A stretch of 6,540 nt of DNA from Chloroflexota bacterium (GTDB lineage Bacteria; Chloroflexota; Anaerolineae; UBA7937; JACPPX01), in contig JACPWV010000187.1 of assembly GCA_016196905.1 (NCBI GenBank), positions 1 to 6,540 on the forward strand, read 5' to 3'. The translations under genes were made by a program, and so were the position numbers. The notes beneath the pieces are model-generated. The model was not told the origin of the DNA and did no database searches. It saw only the letters and a list, made by a program, of their open reading frames with translations. Shown piece after piece: positions 1 through 5,058 of the stretch (its first letter is position 1; the number at the start of each line of letters is the position of its first letter).

Positions 1-728
1 AGGGCCAGTGCAGGTGGCACATGGACGAGCCGGGTCCGGCTGCCTACCTCTTGAGCGATGAGTCGCACGAATTCGGCGAAGGTGTAAACCTCTGGGCCGA
101 CGGCGTCCACGATGATGTCCTCCCGCTGCTCCGCCGCCCTCACCGAGATCTCCGCCACATCCTCGACGAAGACGGGCTGCACTCGATAATCCCCCGAGCT
201 GGGAATAGCGAAAACGGGGAATCGCCTGAGTAACCAGGCGATGTTGTTGATCAGGATGTCCTCCCGTCCGAAGATTAGGGTGGGTCGGATAATGGCGTAG
301 GAGAGCTCGGAATGAATGACCGCCTGCTCGGCCAGCGCCTTGCCCCGAAAGTACGGCAGGGGCGATTCGAGGGAAGGGTTGCTGACGCTGATGTACAAGA
401 TCCGGCGCACCTCCGCCTCTTTGGCCGCCCGGAGCAGCGCCTGGATGTTCTCAACCACTTTCTCGAAATGGGCGCCTCCGAAGGGAAAACGGATCCAATA
501 AGTCATGTAGAGGACCGCCGCGCCGCGCAGGCTCTGGGCCAGAGCGCCTGGGTCGTCAAAGTTCAACGGCATTGCTTCGACTTGGCCATCGAAGGGGTCA
601 GGGCGGTTGGGATGGCTCAAGAGCGTCCTGACTCGCTTGCCCTCGGCCAACAGCTTCCGCGCGATGTATCGGCCGGTAAAGCCGAACGCGCCGGTGACGA
701 CGTGCAACTCGGGAGTGGGCATACTCAT
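1..728 (-). CDS. NAD(P)-binding protein, NmrA-like / atypical SDR family (3' end missing)
   Basis: I translated this by hand from ATG at 728-726 down to the left edge, giving 242 residues with no stop. The N-terminus carries the Rossmann dinucleotide motif T12-G-A-F-G16-F-T-G19 right after strand HVV. YFRGK at 126-130 is the Tyr-xxx-Lys pair of SDR enzymes. Residues 146-163 (AIIRPTLIFG, then NNIAW) and 184-191 (QPVFVEDV) are typical of the NmrA/NDUFA9-like atypical SDRs. These bind NAD(P)H and act as reductases, epimerases or redox sensors; the substrate here cannot be read from sequence. About 50-70 C-terminal residues of a usual 290-310 seem to lie outside the window. The start is supported by a purine-rich ribosome site (GAGGAAGGGG, 740-731) just upstream. 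An alternative in-frame ATG is codon 3. The gene is divergent from the exporter operon and shares the 729-1262 intergenic region with it. Confidence 0.9.
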   Translation of the reverse strand, partial: MSMPTPELHVVTGAFGFTGRYIARKLLAEGKRVRTLLSHPNRPDPFDGQVEAMPLNFDDPGALAQSLRGAAVLYMTYWIRFPFGGAHFEKVVENIQALLRAAKEAEVRRILYISVSNPSLESPLPYFRGKALAEQAVIHSELSYAIIRPTLIFGREDILINNIAWLLRRFPVFAIPSSGDYRVQPVFVEDVAEISVRAAEQREDIIVDAVGPEVYTFAEFVRLIAQEVGSRTRLVHVPPALA

Positions 729-880
729 AACCCCTTCCTCGATATTATTCGCATTGACTCTGAAGTCGCAAACCCGAACTGGGATATGCTCAGCTGACAC
801 GGATGCACAGTCCGTGGTTTAATCCTTCGCCACCTTCCAGGGAGCCTCTGGACCACGATCTCGGCGCTAGAGAGGTTTTC

Positions 881-939
881 GGGAGGGGACCAGCCCCTCC
901 CTACCCCCGACGTTATAGGGGAGGCCCTTGTGGCCTCCC
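881..939. repeat. Pair of inverted palindromic 21-base units (BIME/REP-like)
   Basis: Two perfect 8-bp hairpins with 5-base loops lie at 881-901 (GGGAGGGG / CCCCTCCC) and 919-939 (GGGAGGCC / GGCCTCCC). The reverse complement of the second aligns without gaps to the first over 21 bases. It differs only in stem positions 7-8 and their partners 14-15 (GG/CC versus CC/GG) and at one loop base (acCag versus acAag). The stem changes are therefore compensatory. Neither hairpin is followed by a T-run on either strand, so they are not canonical terminators. The arrangement resembles bacterial interspersed mosaic elements: dispersed palindromes arranged head to head in intergenic DNA. That identity is inferred; only these two copies are visible. 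Confidence 0.6.
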
Positions 940-987
940 GACCCTTTATACGGCCATTGTCGCATTTGTTGTGAGAGATACGGAGGC

Positions 988-1016
988 TTGACAGATCCCC
1001 AAACCGATGCTATACT
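988..1016 (+). promoter_or_regulatory. Sigma70-type promoter of the exporter leader
   Basis: A perfect -35 box TTGACA (988-993) and a near-consensus -10 box TATACT (1011-1016) are separated by exactly 17 bases. TGC directly precedes the -10 box, giving an extended -10 element. Transcription should start near 1022-1024. This is the strongest promoter in the window. It drives the structured leader at about 1022-1205 and, by read-through, probably the ABC exporter operon. Confidence 0.85.
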
Positions 1017-1050
1017 GAGCGGCGATTTTGCGAAAAGGTTGGCGCAGCCG

Positions 1051-1149
1051 ATGGAAGTCATCATCGTAAATAACGCTCAGCTTGCTGGCATCCGGACCGA
1101 GAGCGGCTTCGACTCGGGGATGCCTTCTCGGAGCGCGCCTGTAGACTGA
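1051..1149 (+). CDS. Possible 32-residue leader peptide
   Basis: ATG at 1051 opens a 32-codon frame ending at TGA 1147-1149, starting MEVIIVNNAQ and ending RSAPVD. It lies entirely within the predicted exporter leader and stops 22 bases before the terminator stem, a position that would suit a regulatory leader peptide. Support is weak. The only purine-rich stretch upstream is AAAAGG around 1033-1038, about 12 bases from the ATG. There is no run of a single regulatory amino acid, and the composition is unremarkable. The same bases form the 1087-1124 hairpin, so an RNA role explains them at least as well. Confidence 0.2.
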   Translation: MEVIIVNNAQLAGIRTESGFDSGMPSRSAPVD

Positions 1150-1171
1150 TAGAACGCTATCGATCTTTTTG

Positions 1172-1205
1172 CCGCGGGCGCACTCCAGCGCCCGCGGTTT
1201 TGTTT
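1172..1205 (+). terminator. Intrinsic terminator ahead of the ABC exporter
   Basis: CCGCGGGCGC (1172-1181) and GCGCCCGCGG (1188-1197) form a perfect 10-bp GC stem with a 6-base loop. The stem is followed at once by TTTTGTTT (1198-1205). This is a textbook rho-independent terminator. It sits only 57 bases before the exporter start codon and about 150 bases after the promoter, with no solid gene in between, so it most likely works as an attenuator or as the end of a small RNA. Confidence 0.85.
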
Positions 1206-1218
1206 AGAGTCCCATCAG

Positions 1219-1237
1219 GCCGCGGGAGACCCGCGGC
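1219..1237 (+). promoter_or_regulatory. Second leader hairpin sharing the terminator stem sequence
   Basis: GCCGCGGG (1219-1226) and CCCGCGGC (1230-1237) make a perfect 8-bp stem with an AGA loop. It lies 12 bases before the ribosome site AGGGGG (1250-1255) of the ATPase gene. CCGCGGG here (1220-1226) repeats terminator segment 1172-1178. It can therefore pair with 1191-1197 instead, and that pairing extends through U-G, U-G and U-A pairs into the terminator U-tract (1198-1200 with 1217-1219). The terminator and this hairpin can both form, whereas the 2:3 pairing excludes both. Confidence 0.55.
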
Positions 1238-1262
1238 TCATCAATTTTTAGGGGGCCATTCG

Positions 1263-2087
1263 ATGAACGAGATCGCCATTCAAGCTCGAGATGTTTACAA
1301 AGTGTTTCATAAGCAGCGCGGCCATCTCCCCTGGGAGCGGAGTGATGGCCACAGCGGCCGCCAGCAGGCAGTGGCCCTCGATCGGGTCTCCTTTGAGGTC
1401 CGCGTGGCGGAGATCTTCGGGGTGCTCGGCCCCAACGGGTCTGGGAAGTCCACCCTGGTGCGGGTGATCGCCACTCTTTTACTTCCCGATGGCGGCACGG
1501 TGACCGTTTTCGGCCACGACGTGGTGCGGGAAGCGATCGCCGTCCAGCGCCTGATCAACCGCGTGTCGGTCGAGGCTTCGTTCTTCAAGAAGCTCTCCCC
1601 GATGGAGAACCTGATCTACGGCGCCCGGCTGTATGGGCTCAGCGCCGCCGAGTCCCGAACTCGGATCATCGAAATCCTGACCCGCCTGGGCGTCGAACGG
1701 TGGGCTATCGATCAGCCGGTGGAACGGATGTCGCGCGGGATGCAGCAGAAGGTGGCCATCGCCCGCGCCCTCCTCACCCGTCCCGCCCTCTTGCTCTTGG
1801 ATGAGCCCACCACCGGGCTGGACCCCCGCTCCAAGCGCGAGGTCCACACTCTGGTCCGGGAGCTGCGCGATCTGAACAGCACCACTATCCTGCTCACTAC
1901 CCACGACATGCTGGAAGCCGAGTCGTTGTGCGAGCGCATCGCTATCATGGACGCGGGGAGGATCGTGGCCTTGGATACGCCCGAGGCGCTGCGCGGCACG
2001 GTGGCGCTCCACCAGGGCCACCCCCCGACGCTAGAGGATGTCTTCCTCGAGCTGACCGGCAAGCTGCTGACGGCAGACGGCAAGTAG
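1263..2087 (+). CDS. ABC-2 type exporter, ATP-binding subunit
   Basis: This is a 274-residue cytoplasmic ATPase subunit that would power an ABC-2 exporter with the permease encoded next. Visible motifs are Walker A GPNGSGKST (56-64), signature MSRGMQQK (156-163, in place of canonical LSGGQ), Walker B LLLLDEPTTGLD (176-187) and the H-loop TTHDM (212-216). The Q-loop region just before LSPMENL (111-117) shows no Gln; Glu104 lies in SVEAS. Residues 17-37 form a short polar insertion before the VALDRVSF strand. The C-terminal EDVFLELTG (258-266) is typical of the DrrA/CcmA-like ABC-2 ATPases that export drugs, lipids or polysaccharides. Start ATG 1263 is chosen because AGGGGG (1250-1255) lies 7 bases ahead. 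A frame open from 1200 would begin inside the terminator T-tract. The substrate cannot be told from sequence. Confidence 0.95.
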   Translation: MNEIAIQARDVYKVFHKQRGHLPWERSDGHSGRQQAVALDRVSFEVRVAEIFGVLGPNGSGKSTLVRVIATLLLPDGGTVTVFGHDVVREAIAVQRLINRVSVEASFFKKLSPMENLIYGARLYGLSAAESRTRIIEILTRLGVERWAIDQPVERMSRGMQQKVAIARALLTRPALLLLDEPTTGLDPRSKREVHTLVRELRDLNSTTILLTTHDMLEAESLCERIAIMDAGRIVALDTPEALRGTVALHQGHPPTLEDVFLELTGKLLTADGK

Positions 2088-2119
2088 TCGATAGTAAAAA
2101 CACGAAAGGCAGGTACCAA

Positions 2120-2947
2120 ATGATCTCGTCGGCCGCACAACAACTGCGCGCCTCATACGCCTTCGTCGAGCGCAACACCAACCTGATCAAGCGCTACTGG
2201 TCGTGGGAGGTGGTCTGGCTTTCCTACTCGATCGCCAACAGCCTATCGGTCAGCTACATCGGCCTGGGGCTAGAGCGGATCGGCGGCCTCCAGGTAGATG
2301 GCCGCCGCCTGGTGCTTTATCTGGTGGTCGGCACGCTGGTCTGGCACTACCTTTCCATGATCTTCTACTGGCTCACCGATATCATCGGCTTGGAGCGCTG
2401 GGAGGGGACCATCGAATATACCTTAATGGCTCCCATCCGTCGGCTAACCCATATGGCCGGCCAGACCATCTTCGCCGTAGTTTACAGCCTCCTATTCACC
2501 GGGGTCATCCTGGCCGTCAGCGTGATGCTGTTCGAGATCGACTTGGCCAGCGCGAACCTGGCCGGCGCGGCCCTGGTGATGCTCTCGGGCAGTCTGTCTT
2601 TCATCGGGGTGGGGATCGTGGGCTCCACCCTGCCGCTCCTGTTCCCCGAGCGCGGCTCGCAGATGACCCATGTTATTATTGCCGCGCTACTGCTGGTCTC
2701 CGGCGTGTACTACCCGGTCGAGGTCTTGCCAGGCATCCTCCAGCGGCTGGCCATCGTCTCACCGGCGACCTACGTCCTGCGCGGCGTGCGCGCCGCCCTG
2801 CTCGACGGGGCCTCGCTGCCCACCCTGTGGCCCGAGATCTGGCCGGCCCTGCTGATGGGGTTGGTGGCCATTCCGGCTGGCCTGCACGCTTTCGGCCTGG
2901 CCGAGCGCTACGCCAAGCGAGCCGGGAAGCTCGCCCGCAGTGGCTAG
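2120..2947 (+). CDS. ABC-2 type exporter, permease subunit
   Basis: This 275-residue inner-membrane protein begins 32 bases after the ATPase stop and is clearly in the same operon. Hydrophobic segments lie at about 32-52, 64-86, 112-138, 147-176, 183-200 and 238-262, matching the six-helix ABC2_membrane fold. ERWEGTIEYTLMAP (92-105), between helices 2 and 3, is the cytoplasmic coupling segment seen in DrrB/NodJ-like permeases. LLLVSGVYYPVEVLPG (190-205) followed by SPATYVLRGVRAALLDG (214-230) is the family's C-terminal signature. ATG 2120 is preceded by AAAGGCAGG (2105-2113). Longer in-frame upstream extensions would overlap the ATPase gene with unrelated, low-complexity sequence and are not credible. 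Together with the ATPase it should export an unidentified hydrophobic compound, lipid or glycan. Confidence 0.93.
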   Translation: MISSAAQQLRASYAFVERNTNLIKRYWSWEVVWLSYSIANSLSVSYIGLGLERIGGLQVDGRRLVLYLVVGTLVWHYLSMIFYWLTDIIGLERWEGTIEYTLMAPIRRLTHMAGQTIFAVVYSLLFTGVILAVSVMLFEIDLASANLAGAALVMLSGSLSFIGVGIVGSTLPLLFPERGSQMTHVIIAALLLVSGVYYPVEVLPGILQRLAIVSPATYVLRGVRAALLDGASLPTLWPEIWPALLMGLVAIPAGLHAFGLAERYAKRAGKLARSG

Positions 2948-3025
2948 ATAACGAAAGAAAGATCGTGCCAGAAGTTCGAGAGTTGATACTAGCCTCGGGG
3001 GGTGGCCGATCCGGGACGTGGATGA

Positions 3026-3056
3026 CGAGCCCCAGGCCCAGTGGAAGGGAGGCTCG
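3026..3056 (+). other. Hairpin after the exporter operon
   Basis: CGAGCC (3026-3031) pairs with GGCTCG (3051-3056), and two further C-G pairs lie beyond a one-base bulge (A3050). It lies 79 bases past the permease stop and could mark the 3' end of the exporter mRNA. No T-run follows, so it is not a canonical intrinsic terminator. It might act as an RNA stability or rho-dependent end structure. Confidence 0.3.
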
Positions 3057-3109
3057 GGAGGACTCCGAAGGGTCTCCACTTTGCGCTTGTTTCGACGAGA
3101 TCGTTACCC

Positions 3110-3162
3110 ATTTAGCCAAATTGTCGAAATGATCGTCAAAATTTAGCGAATTACATAAATTT
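3110..3162. promoter_or_regulatory. AT-rich operator-like block upstream of the membrane-protein promoter
   Basis: In GC-rich surroundings this block is markedly AT-rich. It contains an inverted repeat AAATTTA (3139-3145) - 10 bases - TAAATTT (3156-3162) that ends 3 bases before the -35 box. It also contains a direct repeat ATTTAGC at 3110-3116 and 3141-3147, starting 31 bases apart (about three helical turns). Such placement fits an activator site, UP element or repressor-binding cluster. No specific regulator can be named. Confidence 0.45.
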
Positions 3163-3165
3163 CCC

Positions 3166-3194
3166 TTGACACCTGCGCTCGAGTATGCTAGGCT
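3166..3194 (+). promoter_or_regulatory. Sigma70-type promoter of the MscS-related gene
   Basis: A perfect -35 TTGACA (3166-3171), a 17-base spacer and the -10 box TAGGCT (3189-3194) are present, with TGC (3186-3188) giving an extended -10. The -10 box is weak on its own (T1, A2 and T6 match), so the extended element and the AT-rich block upstream may compensate. Transcription should start near 3200, leaving a 5' UTR of about 130 bases. Confidence 0.7.
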
Positions 3195-3206
3195 ATGGCC
3201 AGGCAA

Positions 3207-3228
3207 GGTTAAGGCATGGTCAAGGCAT
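3207..3228 (+). repeat. Tandem 11-base direct repeat at the transcript start
   Basis: GGTTAAGGCAT (3207-3217) is followed immediately by GGTCAAGGCAT (3218-3228), two 11-base copies with one mismatch. They lie just inside the predicted transcription start. A period of 11 bases places both copies on nearly the same DNA face, as expected of a protein-binding site overlapping the initially transcribed region. Chance duplication is also possible. Confidence 0.4.
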
Positions 3229-3258
3229 CTGGGCTCACGTAGAAGAGTCGTGTCCATA

Positions 3259-3307
3259 TCTATGGGTGGCCTGAGGAGTCGCGCGAGCCCGGGCAGGAAC
3301 CCATAGA
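3259..3307 (+). promoter_or_regulatory. Long 5'-UTR hairpin before the MscS-related gene
   Basis: TCTATGGGT (3259-3267) and ACCCATAGA (3299-3307) form a perfect 9-bp stem. It continues after a small internal loop with CCTG (3270-3273) and CAGG (3294-3297), and the centre holds the self-complementary TCGCGCGA (3279-3286). The hairpin ends 10 bases before the very strong ribosome site AGGAGGTG (3318-3325). It may stabilise the mRNA or tune translation. It has no T-run and is not a terminator. Confidence 0.55.
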
Positions 3308-3330
3308 GCCAAACCAAAGGAGGTGGTGGG

Positions 3331-4863
3331 ATGCAAGATGTAATCACTCAATTTCTCCAGCAAATTGTCCCCTACGTTCCCAGGTTGGTTGCGGCCTCGG
3401 TCATCCTAATCGTGGGGTGGCTAGTGGCCGTAGTGGGATCGGCCATCGCGCGGGGGGCTCTTCGTCGTACAACCCGGGACGTGCGGGTGGCGCGCTGGAT
3501 CGCCGGGGAGGGGGGGACCAGTGCCGTCGCAGTGGAGCGGTGGGGCGGAAGAGGCGTCTTTTGGTTGATCATGCTCTTCGTGCTCGTCGCCTTCTTTCAA
3601 ACCCTGGGTCTGACCCTCATCACCGAGCCTCTCAACGAGCTCCTGAAACAGGTCTTCCAGTACGCACCCAGGGTGGTCGGAGCGGGGCTTTTGCTCTTGG
3701 TCGCCTGGATCGTGGCCACCGTCCTCAGGCTGGTCGTCTCGCGGGTGCTGGACGCGGCCAAGGTTGAAGAGCGCCTCGGCGGCCTGGCTGGAATGGAGGA
3801 AGAGGAGCGGGTGCCTTTGGCCCAAACCATCGGCGATGCTGTCTACTGGCTGGTCTTCTTGCTCTTCCTGCCGCCGTTGTTAGGCGCCCTGGCTGTGCAA
3901 GGCCTCCTGGGACCGGTGCAGGGGATGATCGACCAGATCCTGCGCTTCGTCCCCAACCTCTTCGCCGCCGGCCTAGTCCTGGTGATCGGTTGGTTCGTCG
4001 CCCGTATCATTCAAAGGATCGTGACCAACCTACTGGCCTCCCTGGGCACCGACCGGCTGAGCAAGCAGGTGGGACTGGCTCAGGTGTTAGGGCAGCAGAC
4101 GCTCTCCGGGTTGGTGGGCCTGCTGGCCTACGTTTTCATCCTCATCCCGGTTTTGATCACCGCCCTCGAGGCCCTGAGGCTAGAGGCCATCACCCAACCG
4201 GCCAGCGACATGCTGAGGGCCATCCTGGGAGCGGTGCCGGCCGTCTTCGGGGCCTTCCTGGTGGTCTCCATCGCCTACGTGGTCGGACGGGTGGTCTCCG
4301 GGCTGATCACCAACCTGCTTACCGCCTTCGGCTTCAACAAGGTCCTGACCTGGCTCGGCCTGGGCAAGGAGCCTGCCAAGGGGGAACGGACGCCCGCGGA
4401 GATCGGGGGATACCTGGTCCTGGTGGCGATCATGCTCTTCGCCATCATCGAGGCCCTGCGGCTCATCGGCTTCGACCTGCTGGCCGAACTGGTGGCCCAG
4501 TTTCTGGTCTTCGCCGGCCAGGTCGTCCTGGGGCTGATCATCCTGGCCATCGGCCTCTATGTGGCAAACCTGGTCGCCAGGACGGTGGAGGCTACGCGGG
4601 TAGCTCAGGCGGGTCTCTTGGCCATAGCCGCCAGAGTCTCCATCCTGGTGCTGGCCGGCGCCATGGCTTTGCGACAGATGGGCCTGGCCAACGAGATCAT
4701 CACCCTTGCCTTTGGCCTGGTTTTGGGAGCCATCGCCGTGGCGGTAGCTCTGGCCTTCGGCCTGGGCGGCCGGGACATCGCCGCCCGCGAGCTGGATGGT
4801 TGGCTGGAGTCGGCAAAGTCCAGGTCGACAAGGGGCAGGTCAACCAGGTCCGAGAGATCCTGA
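3331..4863 (+). CDS. Multi-pass membrane protein of five 'conserved TM helix' units, MscS-channel related
   Basis: This 510-residue inner-membrane protein is made of five tandem units of about 95 residues. Each has a helix with pattern xxPxxxxAxxLxVGWxVA and then a second hydrophobic helix. The first helices lie near 15-43, 112-140, 206-234, 302-330 and 393-421; the second near 74-95, 166-190, 258-283, 356-380 and 428-450. Landmark prolines P17, P113, P208 and P303 show the period, and the fifth unit has lost the Pro. A last hydrophobic helix (452-479), rich in Gly/Ala and ending AFGLGGRDIAAREL, resembles the MscS pore helix TM3. The MscS beta domain that normally follows is absent; the protein ends in a basic Ser/Arg tail. 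The units match Pfam TM_helix (PF05552), seen in MscS-family and CmpX-like proteins. A role in membrane tension or osmotic response is inferred. The start is fixed by AGGAGGTG (3318-3325). Apparently monocistronic. Confidence 0.88.
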   Translation: MQDVITQFLQQIVPYVPRLVAASVILIVGWLVAVVGSAIARGALRRTTRDVRVARWIAGEGGTSAVAVERWGGRGVFWLIMLFVLVAFFQTLGLTLITEPLNELLKQVFQYAPRVVGAGLLLLVAWIVATVLRLVVSRVLDAAKVEERLGGLAGMEEEERVPLAQTIGDAVYWLVFLLFLPPLLGALAVQGLLGPVQGMIDQILRFVPNLFAAGLVLVIGWFVARIIQRIVTNLLASLGTDRLSKQVGLAQVLGQQTLSGLVGLLAYVFILIPVLITALEALRLEAITQPASDMLRAILGAVPAVFGAFLVVSIAYVVGRVVSGLITNLLTAFGFNKVLTWLGLGKEPAKGERTPAEIGGYLVLVAIMLFAIIEALRLIGFDLLAELVAQFLVFAGQVVLGLIILAIGLYVANLVARTVEATRVAQAGLLAIAARVSILVLAGAMALRQMGLANEIITLAFGLVLGAIAVAVALAFGLGGRDIAARELDGWLESAKSRSTRGRSTRSERS

Positions 4864-4881
4864 GACCAGGAAACACGAGCC

Positions 4882-4909
4882 CCATATCCTTCACCACCCG
4901 GGGATATGG
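4882..4909 (+). other. Hairpin after the MscS-related gene
   Basis: CCATATCC (4882-4889) pairs perfectly with GGATATGG (4902-4909) across a 12-base loop, 18 bases after the stop codon. It precedes the stronger hairpin at 4926-4950 and may help define the mRNA 3' end. Confidence 0.4.
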
Positions 4910-4925
4910 CCGCAGTGAGTATTCG

Positions 4926-4957
4926 AGGCGGGGCGCTTGGCGCCCCGCCTGAACTTT
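4926..4957 (+). terminator. GC-rich terminator-like hairpin
   Basis: AGGCGGGGCGC (4926-4936) and GCGCCCCGCCT (4940-4950) form a perfect 11-bp stem with a 3-base TTG loop, followed by GAACTTT. The stem is very strong but the U-tract is poor (TTT only after four other bases). It most likely ends the upstream transcript and insulates the promoter at 4991-4999. Confidence 0.65.
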
Positions 4958-4990
4958 GGCCGACCTCGCGCCCTCCATCAAGCCGAGTTA

Positions 4991-4999
4991 TGCTACAAT
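4991..4999 (+). promoter_or_regulatory. Extended -10 promoter of the selenoprotein candidate
   Basis: TGC (4991-4993) followed by TACAAT (4994-4999) is a good extended -10 element. No recognisable -35 box lies 16-18 bases upstream, where the sequence reads CCCTCC. Extended -10 promoters can work without one. Transcription would start near 5006, about 50 bases before ATG 5059. The position between a terminator-like hairpin and an orphan gene supports a real promoter. Confidence 0.55.
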
Positions 5000-5058
5000 G
5001 GTTGGGTAGCCCCTTCGGGATGCGGGCGATTTATCCGACGCCTAAATGAGTCAAATCC

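Larger units (their letters stand above)
1022..1205 (+). ncRNA. Candidate structured leader RNA or terminated small RNA upstream of the ABC exporter
   Basis: This stretch lies between a strong promoter and an intrinsic terminator, so a discrete transcript of about 180 nt is expected. It folds readily. GGCATCC (1087-1093) pairs with GGATGCC (1118-1124), continued inward by CCGAG (1097-1101) with CTCGG (1113-1117), leaving one 3-base bulge. CGATG (1049-1053) can pair with CATCG (1062-1066). GATAG (1148-1152) pairs with CTATC (1157-1161) across a 4-base loop. GGCGC (1041-1045) could close the domain with GCGCC (1135-1139). The 3' end is the terminator at 1172-1205. I compared it by eye with guanidine-I, fluoride, TPP and cobalamin riboswitch signatures and found no convincing match. 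It could be a cis-acting leader of the exporter or an independent sRNA. Confidence 0.5.

Noticed and set aside
742..771. Minus-strand promoter TTGCGA-18-TAATAT before the NmrA-like gene
   Set aside because: Its start point would fall inside the ribosome site (about 735), leaving almost no leader, and the -35 match is only moderate. It is not excluded but not supported enough to list.
312..797. Plus-strand open frames over the left-hand gene
   Set aside because: They are antisense shadows of the NmrA-like gene, which shows clear family motifs on the minus strand.
1022..1205. Known riboswitch (guanidine-I, fluoride, TPP, cobalamin) or 6S RNA in the exporter leader
   Set aside because: None of the conserved core sequences I know for these classes is present, and 5' and 3' ends do not form the long closing stem of 6S RNA. 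A covariance-model search would be decisive.
2203..3132. Long plus-strand frame overlapping the permease
   Set aside because: It is an off-frame reading of GC-rich coding DNA, with low-complexity Arg/Gly/Pro composition and no ribosome site.
3184..3189. TATGCT as the -10 box of the MscS-related promoter
   Set aside because: It is only 12 bases from the -35 box. TAGGCT at 3189-3194 has the correct 17-base spacing.
3990..4952. Long plus-strand frame overlapping the MscS-related gene
   Set aside because: It is rich in Gly/Arg/Pro with no domain character. The overlapping frame encodes clean repeated membrane helices with a strong ribosome site.
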